A DNA stretch of 64,000 nt from Tenuifilum thalassicum (GTDB lineage Bacteria > Bacteroidota > Bacteroidia > Bacteroidales > Tenuifilaceae): positions 3,084,581-3,148,580 of the forward strand of contig NZ_CP041345.1 of NCBI RefSeq assembly GCF_013265555.1, read 5' to 3'. The translations under genes were made by a program, and so were the position numbers. Below, piece after piece: positions 35,366 through 43,438 of the stretch. The stretch's first letter is position 1, and every line of letters begins with the position of its first letter. Under the pieces are notes generated by a model that saw only the letters and a list, made by a program, of their open reading frames with translations, was not told the origin of the DNA and did not search any database.

Positions 35366-36757
35366 TTAATCTAGGAAAGCCTTTTTTCTTTCCTCTTCAA
35401 CATCCTCAATCGATTTTGCCAGAGGTTCTCCAAGAATTTTATGACCATCAGGTGTTATTAGCACATCCTCTTCGTTCCGTATGCCTCCAAAGTTTCTATA
35501 CTGATTAACTTTATCAAAATTGATATATTCCTTATTCGTTCCTGTTTGTTCCCACAAGTCTATAAGCTCTGGAATAAAATAGATGCCTGGCTCAATTGTT
35601 AAAACGTAACCTGGTTTCAGTTCACGTCCTAAACGAAGCGATTTTAATCCAAACTGTTTGCTTTTAGGCATTCCAGCATATCCTACATATTGTTCGCCTA
35701 GGTTTTCCATATCGTGAACATCAAGCCCCATTAAATGACCTGTTCCGCATGGGAAAAATAGTGCATGAGCCCCATTTGCAACAGCGTCATCGGTATCTCC
35801 CTTTGTAAAGCCCATATCTTTTAAACCATCAAAAATAATTCGTGCAGCCTGTAAATGAACATCACGGAAATTAACTCCTGGTTTTAGCATATCAATTGCT
35901 GCATTATGAGCCCTTAGAGCTATCTCGTAGATTTCTTTTTGTGCGTTGGTAAATGTTTTACCAACAGGAAATGTGCTGCTCATATCGCCAGCATATCCCA
36001 TTGGTGTTTCAAATCCTGCATCAAGAAGGAATAGCTGACCCTCTTTAATAGTGTTGCCATGATAATGGTTGTGAAGTGTCTGTCCGTTAATTGTAGCAAT
36101 TATAGGAAAGCTTATATCACCTCCTTCGGCTAATGCTACTTCGTAAACTTTTGCAGCTACTTGCGCCTCAGTCATTCCTGGTCTAGCAAAACGCATAGCA
36201 GCTTGATGCATCCAAGCGGTAACTGAAACAGCATAATCAATCTCCTTAATCTCCTCTTCGCTTTTAATGTTCCGTTGTTCGCCAACAGCAACTATAAAAG
36301 GAATGCTTACCTTTTTTTTAACTTCTTCCTTATTGAAACCTAAAGCATCCATTAGTTTAAGTATATGCTCTGGTCTATACGGAGGAAGATAATGTACTTT
36401 GTCGGTAGGATAGCTTTTAACTTTCTGGTAGAACTCGTTTACAGCTCCTGAATGCTCAACTCCAACACTGCTTGCCATTTCCTTAATGGTTGGTTGAGAA
36501 CCCATCCAAACTATGCTATCTATTGTAAAGTCATCGCCAAAGATGTAATCGTTGCCACTCTCAATATCCATAATAGCATAAAGTCCTGCCCTATTTAAGC
36601 CAAAATAATATAAAAAGGTACTATCCTGACGAAAACGGTAGGTGTTATCTTCATAATTCATGGAACTTTCTTCGTTACCTAAAAACACTAAAACTCCAGT
36701 GTTGAATTGTTTACGAAGCTGATTTCGTCGATTGATATAAGTTTCCTTACTAAACAT
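35366..36757 (-). CDS. pepP: Xaa-Pro aminopeptidase (aminopeptidase P, M24B)
   Basis: The 463-residue enzyme has an N-terminal AMP_N domain (1-150) and a pita-bread core. The dinuclear metal ligands are Asp246 and Asp258 (L-L-D-A-G and A-G-D-M-S), His341 (G-T-G-H-L-M-G), Glu389 (T-I-E-P-G) and Glu429 (G-I-R-N-E-E). It releases the first residue when proline is second, the one bond type most peptidases cannot cut. No signal peptide is seen, so it is cytosolic and would act on imported peptides. The upstream S9 gene ends in a terminator, so pepP likely has its own promoter. Confidence 0.95.
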   Translation of the reverse strand: MFSKETYINRRNQLRKQFNTGVLVFLGNEESSMNYEDNTYRFRQDSTFLYYFGLNRAGLYAIMDIESGNDYIFGDDFTIDSIVWMGSQPTIKEMASSVGVEHSGAVNEFYQKVKSYPTDKVHYLPPYRPEHILKLMDALGFNKEEVKKKVSIPFIVAVGEQRNIKSEEEIKEIDYAVSVTAWMHQAAMRFARPGMTEAQVAAKVYEVALAEGGDISFPIIATINGQTLHNHYHGNTIKEGQLFLLDAGFETPMGYAGDMSSTFPVGKTFTNAQKEIYEIALRAHNAAIDMLKPGVNFRDVHLQAARIIFDGLKDMGFTKGDTDDAVANGAHALFFPCGTGHLMGLDVHDMENLGEQYVGYAGMPKSKQFGLKSLRLGRELKPGYVLTIEPGIYFIPELIDLWEQTGTNKEYINFDKVNQYRNFGGIRNEEDVLITPDGHKILGEPLAKSIEDVEEERKKAFLD

Positions 36758-36807
36758 ATCTTTTAAGTTTTAAGTTTTATGGTTTATGTTTGGTATATAA
36801 CAAAATA

Positions 36808-36832
36808 CGCAGTAAGGCTTTCCCTTACTGCG
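36808..36832 (-). terminator. Terminator of the S9 peptidase gene
   Basis: CGCAGTAAGG (36808-36817), 5-base loop, CCTTACTGCG (36823-36832). On the minus strand the stem lies eight bases after the stop and is followed by TATTTTGTT. Confidence 0.88.
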
Positions 36833-36839
36833 CTAAGTT

Positions 36840-39113
36840 TTACTTTATCTTATACTCTTTAGGTGGATTTTGCCCTAATAGATGACGAACAAAGAAATCC
36901 CAACGTCTTCTGATGAAGTACTTATTCCAGTAACAAGAGCTGTGGTCATTATTTGGTAAGATGATTAGGTCGAAGTCCTTATTGGCTTTTGTTAGCTCCT
37001 CGGCAAGCCTAATGGTAGCCGAAGGATTTACATTATTATCTAAATCGCCCGTTACAAGTAATAGATGTCCCTTTAAGTTAGCAGCATTGGTAATGTTAGA
37101 CTGGTTCTGATACTGAGTATCAACAGGGTATCCTTGATAAAGTTCTGGCCACCAAACCTTTTCCATTCTATGGTCATGATCACCGGCAGAAGAAACCCCA
37201 ACTTTGTAAAAATCGGGAAAGAGTAGCAATGCTCTAGTTGCATCATAACCACCAGCCGAATGTCCATATATGCCCACCCGATCAGCATCGATATAAGGAT
37301 ATTTTTTCGCAAGTTCTTTGATAACGTAAACATGATCTACAAGACCGTAGCCAAGTCGTGCATATGAAATATCATGAAATGCTTTTGAGCGATATGCGCT
37401 TCCTCGTCCATCGATGTTTACTACTATGAAACCAAGTTCAGCAAGCGATAGATCCATATTCAGAACACTTCTAGAGAAGGTTTGTGGCGATCTAATGGTA
37501 TGTGGGCCAGTGTATGTTCCATCAATAACAGGATACTTTTTGTTGGGATCAAAATTTAAAGGTTTAAATATCACGCCGTAAAGCATAGTTTTCCCGTCGT
37601 CGGCCAGCATGCTAAATGGTTCGGCATGCTTCCAGCCCATTTCAACCAAATCATTAATATCACTTCTCTCTAACTCCATAACCATCTTGCCACTTTTCAA
37701 ATATCGTAAAACGGCAATGTTTGGTTGAGTTACCGATGAGTAATTATCTACAAAATACCGTTTATCAGGAGAAATACTTATACTATGTGTTGCCTCCTCT
37801 GGTGTTAAAAGTTTTAAGCCTTTACCATTGAAGTTTATTGAATACAAGTACTTTTGATAAGGATTTCTTGACTTATCAACACCTCCTGCAGTAAACCAAA
37901 TCTTTCTGTTTTTTGCATCTATATTCTCTACACCATAAACGTAAAACTCTCCTTTAGTTATCTGGTTTTTAATTTTTCCACTGGTTAGATCGTATAGATA
38001 AAGATGACACCATCCATCCTGCTCCGAACGCCAAATAAACTCATTCTTATCGTAAAGCACCTCAAGGGTTTCGGTATAAATATCGACAAATGTTTTGGGA
38101 TAGGTTTCTACCAGCACCGAACGCACGTTAGCGGTCTCAAGGTCGATTTCAAAAAGTTCGCGTTTTTTGTACCCCCTATAGTAACGTACATGGTATGCCT
38201 TGGGGCAATTATCGAAAAAGTAAAAGTATGTACCCAAAAATGCGGGATGGGTAGGTAAATCAATTTTAACACCGTTCTTTTTCTGAACATCAAAAAGGTA
38301 GAAATCAACCATTGCTATTGCCGAATCACCAGCCAAACCACGTTCATACGATACAACCTCGGCCTGATAACCTTCATTACTGTGCTTAAGTAGATATAAT
38401 CTACGTGTATTCCGTCTATCGTAACGTGGTACAATTAGCTTTTTAGAATCTTTACTCCAGTAAACCTCAATGTTATAATCGTTCTTTTCACCCTTGGTAT
38501 CATTACGGGTAAAATACCAGCTTAAATCGTATCCATAGCCATTTTCTGGAGTACCATCTTGCGAAAGTTGAACTTCGCTGCCAGTTTTTTTATCTCTTAT
38601 AAAAATATTCCCATCTTTTATGAATGCAACCCATTTACCATCGGGCGATAACGATTCTTTGCTTGTTAATTTTAACGGATCGGGTTTTGGTTGAAGGGTA
38701 TTATTATCAGGATCGTATTGCCATGTTTTACTCTTTGCCTTGAATAAAATCCTATTACCCTTTTCCAACTTTACCTGAGAGATTGGTAATTCAAATGGTT
38801 TTACCTCTTCCTTTAAAGAATCGGCTAAAAGTTTGGCAAACTTTTCCTGGTCAAAGGCTTTCTTCTTTTCTTTTGTTTCTGTATTGACTATAAAATACTC
38901 AGTACCTTTACGTGTATTTATGCTGTAAATAAAAATGTTATTCTGCTCATACCAGTTTGGTTCTACCCAGCTATTATAAATATGCTTGCTCAGGTTAAAT
39001 TGCAAAAATTTCTCGGCACGTTCATAGTCCTTAGTTGTTACTTGACTAAAGCCTTTAACTGGTAACACTAATATTAATAAAAACAGGAGATGGATTGAAA
39101 TAATTTTCTTCAT
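36840..39113 (-). CDS. S9 family prolyl oligopeptidase (DPP-IV-like)
   Basis: The 757-residue protein has a signal peptide (1-24), a beta-propeller domain (about 30-490) and a C-terminal S9 hydrolase. The triad is Ser619 in G-H-S-A-G-G, Asp692 in G-D-L-D-N-N-V and His724 in N-N-D-H-S-S. Propeller plus catalytic order match the DPP-IV subfamily, which removes Xaa-Pro dipeptides. However, the Y-E-E-E motif that anchors the substrate amino group in true DPP-IV is not seen; the matching region reads Y-D-L-S-W-Y-F-T-R. Specificity may therefore differ. It follows the glycyl radical enzyme by 38 bases, probably in the same transcript, and ends in a terminator. Confidence 0.9.
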   Translation of the reverse strand: MKKIISIHLLFLLILVLPVKGFSQVTTKDYERAEKFLQFNLSKHIYNSWVEPNWYEQNNIFIYSINTRKGTEYFIVNTETKEKKKAFDQEKFAKLLADSLKEEVKPFELPISQVKLEKGNRILFKAKSKTWQYDPDNNTLQPKPDPLKLTSKESLSPDGKWVAFIKDGNIFIRDKKTGSEVQLSQDGTPENGYGYDLSWYFTRNDTKGEKNDYNIEVYWSKDSKKLIVPRYDRRNTRRLYLLKHSNEGYQAEVVSYERGLAGDSAIAMVDFYLFDVQKKNGVKIDLPTHPAFLGTYFYFFDNCPKAYHVRYYRGYKKRELFEIDLETANVRSVLVETYPKTFVDIYTETLEVLYDKNEFIWRSEQDGWCHLYLYDLTSGKIKNQITKGEFYVYGVENIDAKNRKIWFTAGGVDKSRNPYQKYLYSINFNGKGLKLLTPEEATHSISISPDKRYFVDNYSSVTQPNIAVLRYLKSGKMVMELERSDINDLVEMGWKHAEPFSMLADDGKTMLYGVIFKPLNFDPNKKYPVIDGTYTGPHTIRSPQTFSRSVLNMDLSLAELGFIVVNIDGRGSAYRSKAFHDISYARLGYGLVDHVYVIKELAKKYPYIDADRVGIYGHSAGGYDATRALLLFPDFYKVGVSSAGDHDHRMEKVWWPELYQGYPVDTQYQNQSNITNAANLKGHLLLVTGDLDNNVNPSATIRLAEELTKANKDFDLIILPNNDHSSCYWNKYFIRRRWDFFVRHLLGQNPPKEYKIK

Positions 39114-39151
39114 AGTTGTAATATTTTTAATCAGAATTCAAAACACAAAAT

Positions 39152-41518
39152 CTATACTGACTCATGTTCAGTCCTTCGAATTATTTCATTCTGTAAAGCT
39201 TCGCTAAGGTCGTTGAAGTAATCGGAGTAACCTGCAACCCTAACTATTAAATCCTGATATTTTTCGGGATGTTTTTGTGCATCGCGCAAGGTGCTGGCAC
39301 TAACCACATTAAACTGAATATGATGACCATCGAGCTTAAAGTAGCTACGTATTAGCATAACTAGCTTATCTAAACTTTCTTCGGTACTAAAAAACGAAGG
39401 TGAAAATTTTTGGTTAAGCAGGGTTCCACCTGTTTTAATATGATCAATCTTCGCAGCCGACAGTATTACACCTGTTGGGCCCTTACGATCGGCACCTTGA
39501 AATGGGCTAATACCCTCACTCAATGGCTCAAAAGCTTTACGCCCATCGGGCATTGCTCCTATTTTACTCCCAAAATATACATGGCTTGTAGTGGGCAACA
39601 TGTTAATACGGAATTTACCACCACGATAAGTGGGCCGACCATCTACTGCAATATAGAAACTATTAAATACCATTACAGCATGCCTGTCGGCATAATCATC
39701 GTTATTGCCCCATTTAGGTGTTTCATATATTAGCTTATACCTTAAATCGTCGAATCCTTCAAAATTTGATGATAGTGCGAACAACATATCTTTGATTGTA
39801 AGAGCACCATCTTCGTAAACATGTTTACGAATTGAAGTTAGGTTATCGGTAATGCTACCGAGTCCAACTCCTTGGATATAGCTAGTATTATATCGTGCAC
39901 CACCAGCATTATAATCGGTAGCATTTGCAATGCAATCGTCAATTATGAGCGATAGGAATGGCACTGGCATTTCTGTTGCCCAAACCTTTTCTACTATGTT
40001 ATTACCCTCAATTTTTAAATCGATAAAATAGTTTAGCTGACGTTCAAAAGCATCGTAAAGCTCATCAAACGATTTAAAGTCTTCAGGATTACCAGTTTTG
40101 ATTCCTATTTCCTTTCCTGTAAGTGGGTCAACCCCATTGTTTAGGGTAATTTCAAGCACCTTATTAAGGTTGAAATATCCTGTTAAGAAATATGCTTCGG
40201 TACCAAAAGCACCGGTTTCAACACAACCGCTAGCACCTCCATTTCGAGCATCTACTAAAGCCTTTCCTTGGTATAGAAGCTGCTGAACAATTGCATCAGT
40301 ATTAAAAAATGATGGTTGGCCAAATCCCGTTTTGGTAATTTTAACAGCTCTTTTTACAAACCTATCGGGGTTTTTCTTGCTAATCTGAACCATGCTACTG
40401 GGCTGCAGGATTCGCATCTCCTCAATAACATCAAGGATAATATAGGAAAGCTCATTCACAGCATCGGAACCATCCTCTTTAACTCCTCCCAAGTTAATTA
40501 GGGCAAAATCGGTGTAGGTGCTGCTTTCTTGAGCAGTTACTCCCATTTTGGGTGGTGATGGATGGTTATTAAACTTCACCCAAAACGACTCTAGTAGCTC
40601 AACCGCGCTATCTTTGGTTAGTGTCCCATTCTTAATTTCGTTCTGGTAGAATGGATATAAATGCTGGTCGAGACGTCCCGGGTTAAAGGAATCCCATGGG
40701 TTCAACTCGGTAACCACGCCTACATGTATAAACCAGTAGTGCTGAAGCGCTTCATGGAATGTTTGTGGGGCATGAGCAGGAACACGACGACATATGGATG
40801 ACATTTCAAGAAGTTCGTTCCTTCGTACTTCATCCTCCTCTTTTTGAACTAATTCATTTAACGCATCAGCATAGCGATTGGCATATCCAATTATGGCATT
40901 AGCCACTATTCGCATAGCCTCAAGTTCATCCATTTTAGCCTTGATATTCTCATCTTTTGTGGTTCTTAACCTTTCCAATGAGGCATCAATATCGGCAATC
41001 AGGTCGAGCATACCCTTTTGAAAAATCTTTTTTCCTGCTACGGTATGACCAGGTGCACGCTGTTCCTGAAATTCGGTAAACACACCAGCGCTATAAGCCT
41101 CATGCCATTCATCGCTTAACAATGAGAATATTTTTTCGCGTATTGTTTTACCCTTCCAATACGGGATAATGATATCGCGATAAACCTTACGGGTTTCCTC
41201 ATCTACCTTAAACGAAACCTTGGGGCGTGAGTGGATTATCTCTAAATCATCTAGCGTGTGTAGGCATACTTCGGGGTAGGTAGGTGCTGCCTTAGGCGCA
41301 GGACCACGTTCACCAACAATAAGTTCTCCTGGATTAATACACAGCTTCTTATTGAGCATTATATGCTCAAATGCTTTAGCTCTCATTATGGGTATTGGTA
41401 ACCCTTTGTCTTCATTTGCTTTGTAAAATTCAGTTACTAACAAAGCGCGCTCAGCCGAAAGAGTATTAATAGCTCTTAAACTTTCGCGGCGAAGCTGTCT
41501 AATTCTATCAGTCATCAT
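39152..41518 (-). CDS. hypD: Glycyl radical enzyme, probable trans-4-hydroxy-L-proline dehydratase
   Basis: The 788 residues form a full glycyl radical enzyme. The thiyl residue is Cys432 in G-C-V-E-T-G with Glu434 as base, and the radical site is Gly763 in R-V-A-G-Y-S-D. Residues I remember from Clostridioides difficile HypD (His160, Asp278, Ser334, Asp339, Phe340, Cys434, Glu436, Tyr450, Thr645, Gly765) all have identical counterparts here with a constant offset of two (158, 276, 332, 337, 338, 432, 434, 448, 643, 763). HypD removes water from 4-hydroxyproline to give pyrroline-5-carboxylate, which becomes proline. It needs strict anaerobiosis and the activase encoded 21 bases upstream. The following peptidases could supply the substrate. 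The first two codons are both Met. Confidence 0.88.
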   Translation of the reverse strand: MMTDRIRQLRRESLRAINTLSAERALLVTEFYKANEDKGLPIPIMRAKAFEHIMLNKKLCINPGELIVGERGPAPKAAPTYPEVCLHTLDDLEIIHSRPKVSFKVDEETRKVYRDIIIPYWKGKTIREKIFSLLSDEWHEAYSAGVFTEFQEQRAPGHTVAGKKIFQKGMLDLIADIDASLERLRTTKDENIKAKMDELEAMRIVANAIIGYANRYADALNELVQKEEDEVRRNELLEMSSICRRVPAHAPQTFHEALQHYWFIHVGVVTELNPWDSFNPGRLDQHLYPFYQNEIKNGTLTKDSAVELLESFWVKFNNHPSPPKMGVTAQESSTYTDFALINLGGVKEDGSDAVNELSYIILDVIEEMRILQPSSMVQISKKNPDRFVKRAVKITKTGFGQPSFFNTDAIVQQLLYQGKALVDARNGGASGCVETGAFGTEAYFLTGYFNLNKVLEITLNNGVDPLTGKEIGIKTGNPEDFKSFDELYDAFERQLNYFIDLKIEGNNIVEKVWATEMPVPFLSLIIDDCIANATDYNAGGARYNTSYIQGVGLGSITDNLTSIRKHVYEDGALTIKDMLFALSSNFEGFDDLRYKLIYETPKWGNNDDYADRHAVMVFNSFYIAVDGRPTYRGGKFRINMLPTTSHVYFGSKIGAMPDGRKAFEPLSEGISPFQGADRKGPTGVILSAAKIDHIKTGGTLLNQKFSPSFFSTEESLDKLVMLIRSYFKLDGHHIQFNVVSASTLRDAQKHPEKYQDLIVRVAGYSDYFNDLSEALQNEIIRRTEHESV

Positions 41519-41539
41519 ATCATTTAAGTTTTAATATTT

Positions 41540-42337
41540 TTAACCACCTATTGAGATAGGCATTTCTAAATCGCTAAACATCAACTCAATCTCTTTAAGC
41601 CGTTCATTTTTATAGGCTTCTAAATCCTCAAGTTCGAAAGGCAAGTTTAACCTGCGGTACTTATCCTTAGCCATATGGTGATAGGGAAGTAAATCGAGCC
41701 GCTTTATGGAATTGTTTCCTTTAACTATTTCCTTTATAGCAAGCAAGTTCTCTTCATCGTCGGTTATCCCTGGTATAAGAGGCACACGGACCATTACCGA
41801 AGCACCAAGCTGATTAAGCATTGAAAGATTGTTAAGAATGATTTCATTGGGCTGTGCAGTATAGTACTTGTGCTTATCGGATTTAATAATTTTCAGGTCG
41901 TATAGAAATAGGTTTGTATAGGGAAGAATAGACCTAAAAAGTTCGGGTGCAGCAAATCCACAAGTATCAACTGCGGTGTGAATATCGTGCTCACGACAAC
42001 GCTTTAACAGCTCCAATAAGAACCTGGGTTGCATAAGTGGTTCTCCACCCGAAAAGGTAACACCGCCATTTGATTCATCAAAAATTGAAACCTGTGTCTC
42101 AATTTCCTTAATAACCTCATCAGTACTTATGTACCGACCAAGAATCTCCTTTACCTCAAATTCTTGTCCATCTAACTTCTTAGTTCGATTGATAGCCTCG
42201 GGTTCAAGCTTTTGGCTTTCCGGATTATGGCACCAAATGCACCGTAAAGGACACCCCTTGAAAAAAACAGTGGTTCTAATCCCAGGACCATCGTGTGTTG
42301 AAAAGTGTCTGATATCGAAAATTATTCCCTTTTCCAT
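41540..42337 (-). CDS. hypE: Glycyl radical enzyme activating protein (radical SAM), without ferredoxin domain
   Basis: The 265-residue protein has the radical SAM cluster motif Cys29-x3-Cys33-x2-Cys36 in F-F-K-G-C-P-L-R-C-I-W-C-H-N-P-E, and the activase signature F-S-G-G-E-P-L near residue 94. It would form the glycyl radical on HypD. HypE and most activases of dehydratase-type enzymes carry an 8-cysteine insert with two extra 4Fe-4S clusters after the first motif; here residues about 42-75 contain no cysteine at all, and only five cysteines exist in the whole protein. In this it resembles the pyruvate formate-lyase activase. First gene of the unit, with a leader that has two inverted repeats. 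Confidence 0.9.
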   Translation of the reverse strand: MEKGIIFDIRHFSTHDGPGIRTTVFFKGCPLRCIWCHNPESQKLEPEAINRTKKLDGQEFEVKEILGRYISTDEVIKEIETQVSIFDESNGGVTFSGGEPLMQPRFLLELLKRCREHDIHTAVDTCGFAAPELFRSILPYTNLFLYDLKIIKSDKHKYYTAQPNEIILNNLSMLNQLGASVMVRVPLIPGITDDEENLLAIKEIVKGNNSIKRLDLLPYHHMAKDKYRRLNLPFELEDLEAYKNERLKEIELMFSDLEMPISIGG

Positions 42338-42371
42338 GTTCTAGATTATTAATGTGTGTAACAAAGGCATG

Positions 42372-42395
42372 AACCTTGGCCTAATGCACAAGGTT
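42372..42395. promoter_or_regulatory. Perfect inverted repeat in the hypE leader (near copy)
   Basis: AACCTTG (42372-42378), 10-base spacer, CAAGGTT (42389-42395), beginning 35 bases before the hypE ATG. It could be an operator or an RNA hairpin. No T tract follows on either strand. Confidence 0.5.
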
Positions 42396-42396
42396 A

Positions 42397-42411
42397 AATG
42401 CTTATAGCATT
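42397..42411. promoter_or_regulatory. Second inverted repeat in the hypE leader
   Basis: AATGCT (42397-42402), spacer TAT, AGCATT (42406-42411), directly beside the first repeat. Two perfect dyads within 40 bases suggest regulated expression of hypE-hypD. Confidence 0.45.
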
Positions 42412-42528
42412 ATTTGGAAAAGGGGAAAAATCAGCAAATCCAGCAAGCAAACAGGCGTTTGCCGTTATTATGATAGAGCGATAATTTGGGTTTGCTGTTC
42501 ATTCGAAAATGTTCTACTTCATCTAAAG

Positions 42529-42559
42529 CAAAAATATAGAATAAAATCATATAAATCAA
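42529..42559 (-). promoter_or_regulatory. Bacteroidota promoter for hypE-hypD
   Basis: On the minus strand TTG (42559-42557), 20 bases, then TATTTTTG (42536-42529). Both elements fit the consensus. The leader would be about 185 bases and includes both inverted repeats. Confidence 0.5.
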
Positions 42560-42632
42560 TGAGAAAAGTCATATATTAGTATCACAAATTATCAAATTTA
42601 TCGATTTCTATTACTAACATTAATCATTCCCT

Positions 42633-43331
42633 ATGAAAAAGTTTATCGCAATTATTAGCCTCACATTTGCTATTAACACCATGTGCTTTTCACAAGGAAC
42701 TATAAACATCAACCTTAGCACATTTGAAAAATACATTGAAAATAAAAACGGAAGTGTACAACAAATTTCAACTTCAAAATCACAAAAAATAGAGGGTACA
42801 TCAAAGCTTTTTGAGGATTGGCAAAAAGGAACTGTTAAAATGACAAATGGCGACCTGATTACCGTCGATTCATTAAATTTTGATATCTACTCTAATAACA
42901 TTCTATTTTCCTACAACGGAAAAGAATATTACGTTTCAGATAATAATAAAATAGAATTTTTCCAGTTTAACAATCAAAAATTCATAAATCTTCGTAATCC
43001 CAGCTATCCTAATTCCTTCTTTCAAATCTTATCGGATGGAGAAACCATTAAGTTATTGAAACTATATAAATGTAGCATTGTTGAGGGTACGCCTGGAAAT
43101 GGAATAATTGATGCAACAAACGACAAATTTACAATAATGTCAGATTATTATATTTACACAGCAAAGCAAGGCATAATGAAGTTTTCGCCTTCTAAAAAAA
43201 GGGTGCTAGATATAATGTCGGATTATAGGAAAGAGGTCGAAAGTTTTATCAAAAAAAATCGAATCAAATTTAGGAGAGAAGATGATTTAGTGAAACTATT
43301 CAACTACCTCAGCTCTCTTAATACATTGTAA
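42633..43331 (+). CDS. Secreted protein of unknown function
   Basis: The 232 residues start with a signal peptide (1-20, ending C-F-S-Q). The mature part is rich in Asn, Lys, Ser and Tyr with short beta-like stretches (for example V-K-M-T-N-G-D-L-I-T-V-D-S-L-N-F-D-I-Y) and a helical, basic C terminus from about 180. I do not recognise the family; the N-terminal half may be a small beta fold as in exported Bacteroidota proteins that respond to host or surface signals. It diverges from hypE and precedes the TetR-type gene by 107 bases. No cysteine pair, lipobox or sorting domain. Confidence 0.75.
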   Translation: MKKFIAIISLTFAINTMCFSQGTININLSTFEKYIENKNGSVQQISTSKSQKIEGTSKLFEDWQKGTVKMTNGDLITVDSLNFDIYSNNILFSYNGKEYYVSDNNKIEFFQFNNQKFINLRNPSYPNSFFQILSDGETIKLLKLYKCSIVEGTPGNGIIDATNDKFTIMSDYYIYTAKQGIMKFSPSKKRVLDIMSDYRKEVESFIKKNRIKFRREDDLVKLFNYLSSLNTL

Positions 43332-43377
43332 AACTAACCCTCTTTTCAATTTTATCTCATTTTATTGATTATTTTTT

Positions 43378-43412
43378 AGTTAACACTGTTTACTTTTTGA
43401 ACAGCGTTAACT
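43378..43412. promoter_or_regulatory. 35-bp palindrome over the TetR-type gene promoter, probable autoregulatory operator
   Basis: AGTTAACACTGTT (43378-43390), 9-base spacer TACTTTTTG, AACAGCGTTAACT (43400-43412). Twelve of thirteen pairs are complementary. The right arm touches the -7 box TATATTTG (43412-43419), and the gene starts at 43439, so a bound repressor would cover the promoter. This is the usual arrangement for TetR-family self-repression. Confidence 0.75.
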
Positions 43413-43419
43413 ATATTTG
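43412..43419 (+). promoter_or_regulatory. Bacteroidota -7 box (TATATTTG) of the TetR-type gene
   Basis: Full TAnnTTTG match, 20 bases before the ATG at 43439, adjoining the palindrome. Confidence 0.6.
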
Positions 43420-43438
43420 TAAATATACTTAGCTATCA

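Noticed and set aside
39152-41518. Assignment as pyruvate formate-lyase or choline trimethylamine-lyase
   Set aside because: PFL has two adjacent cysteines at the active site, absent here; the full set of remembered HypD residues is present at a constant offset.
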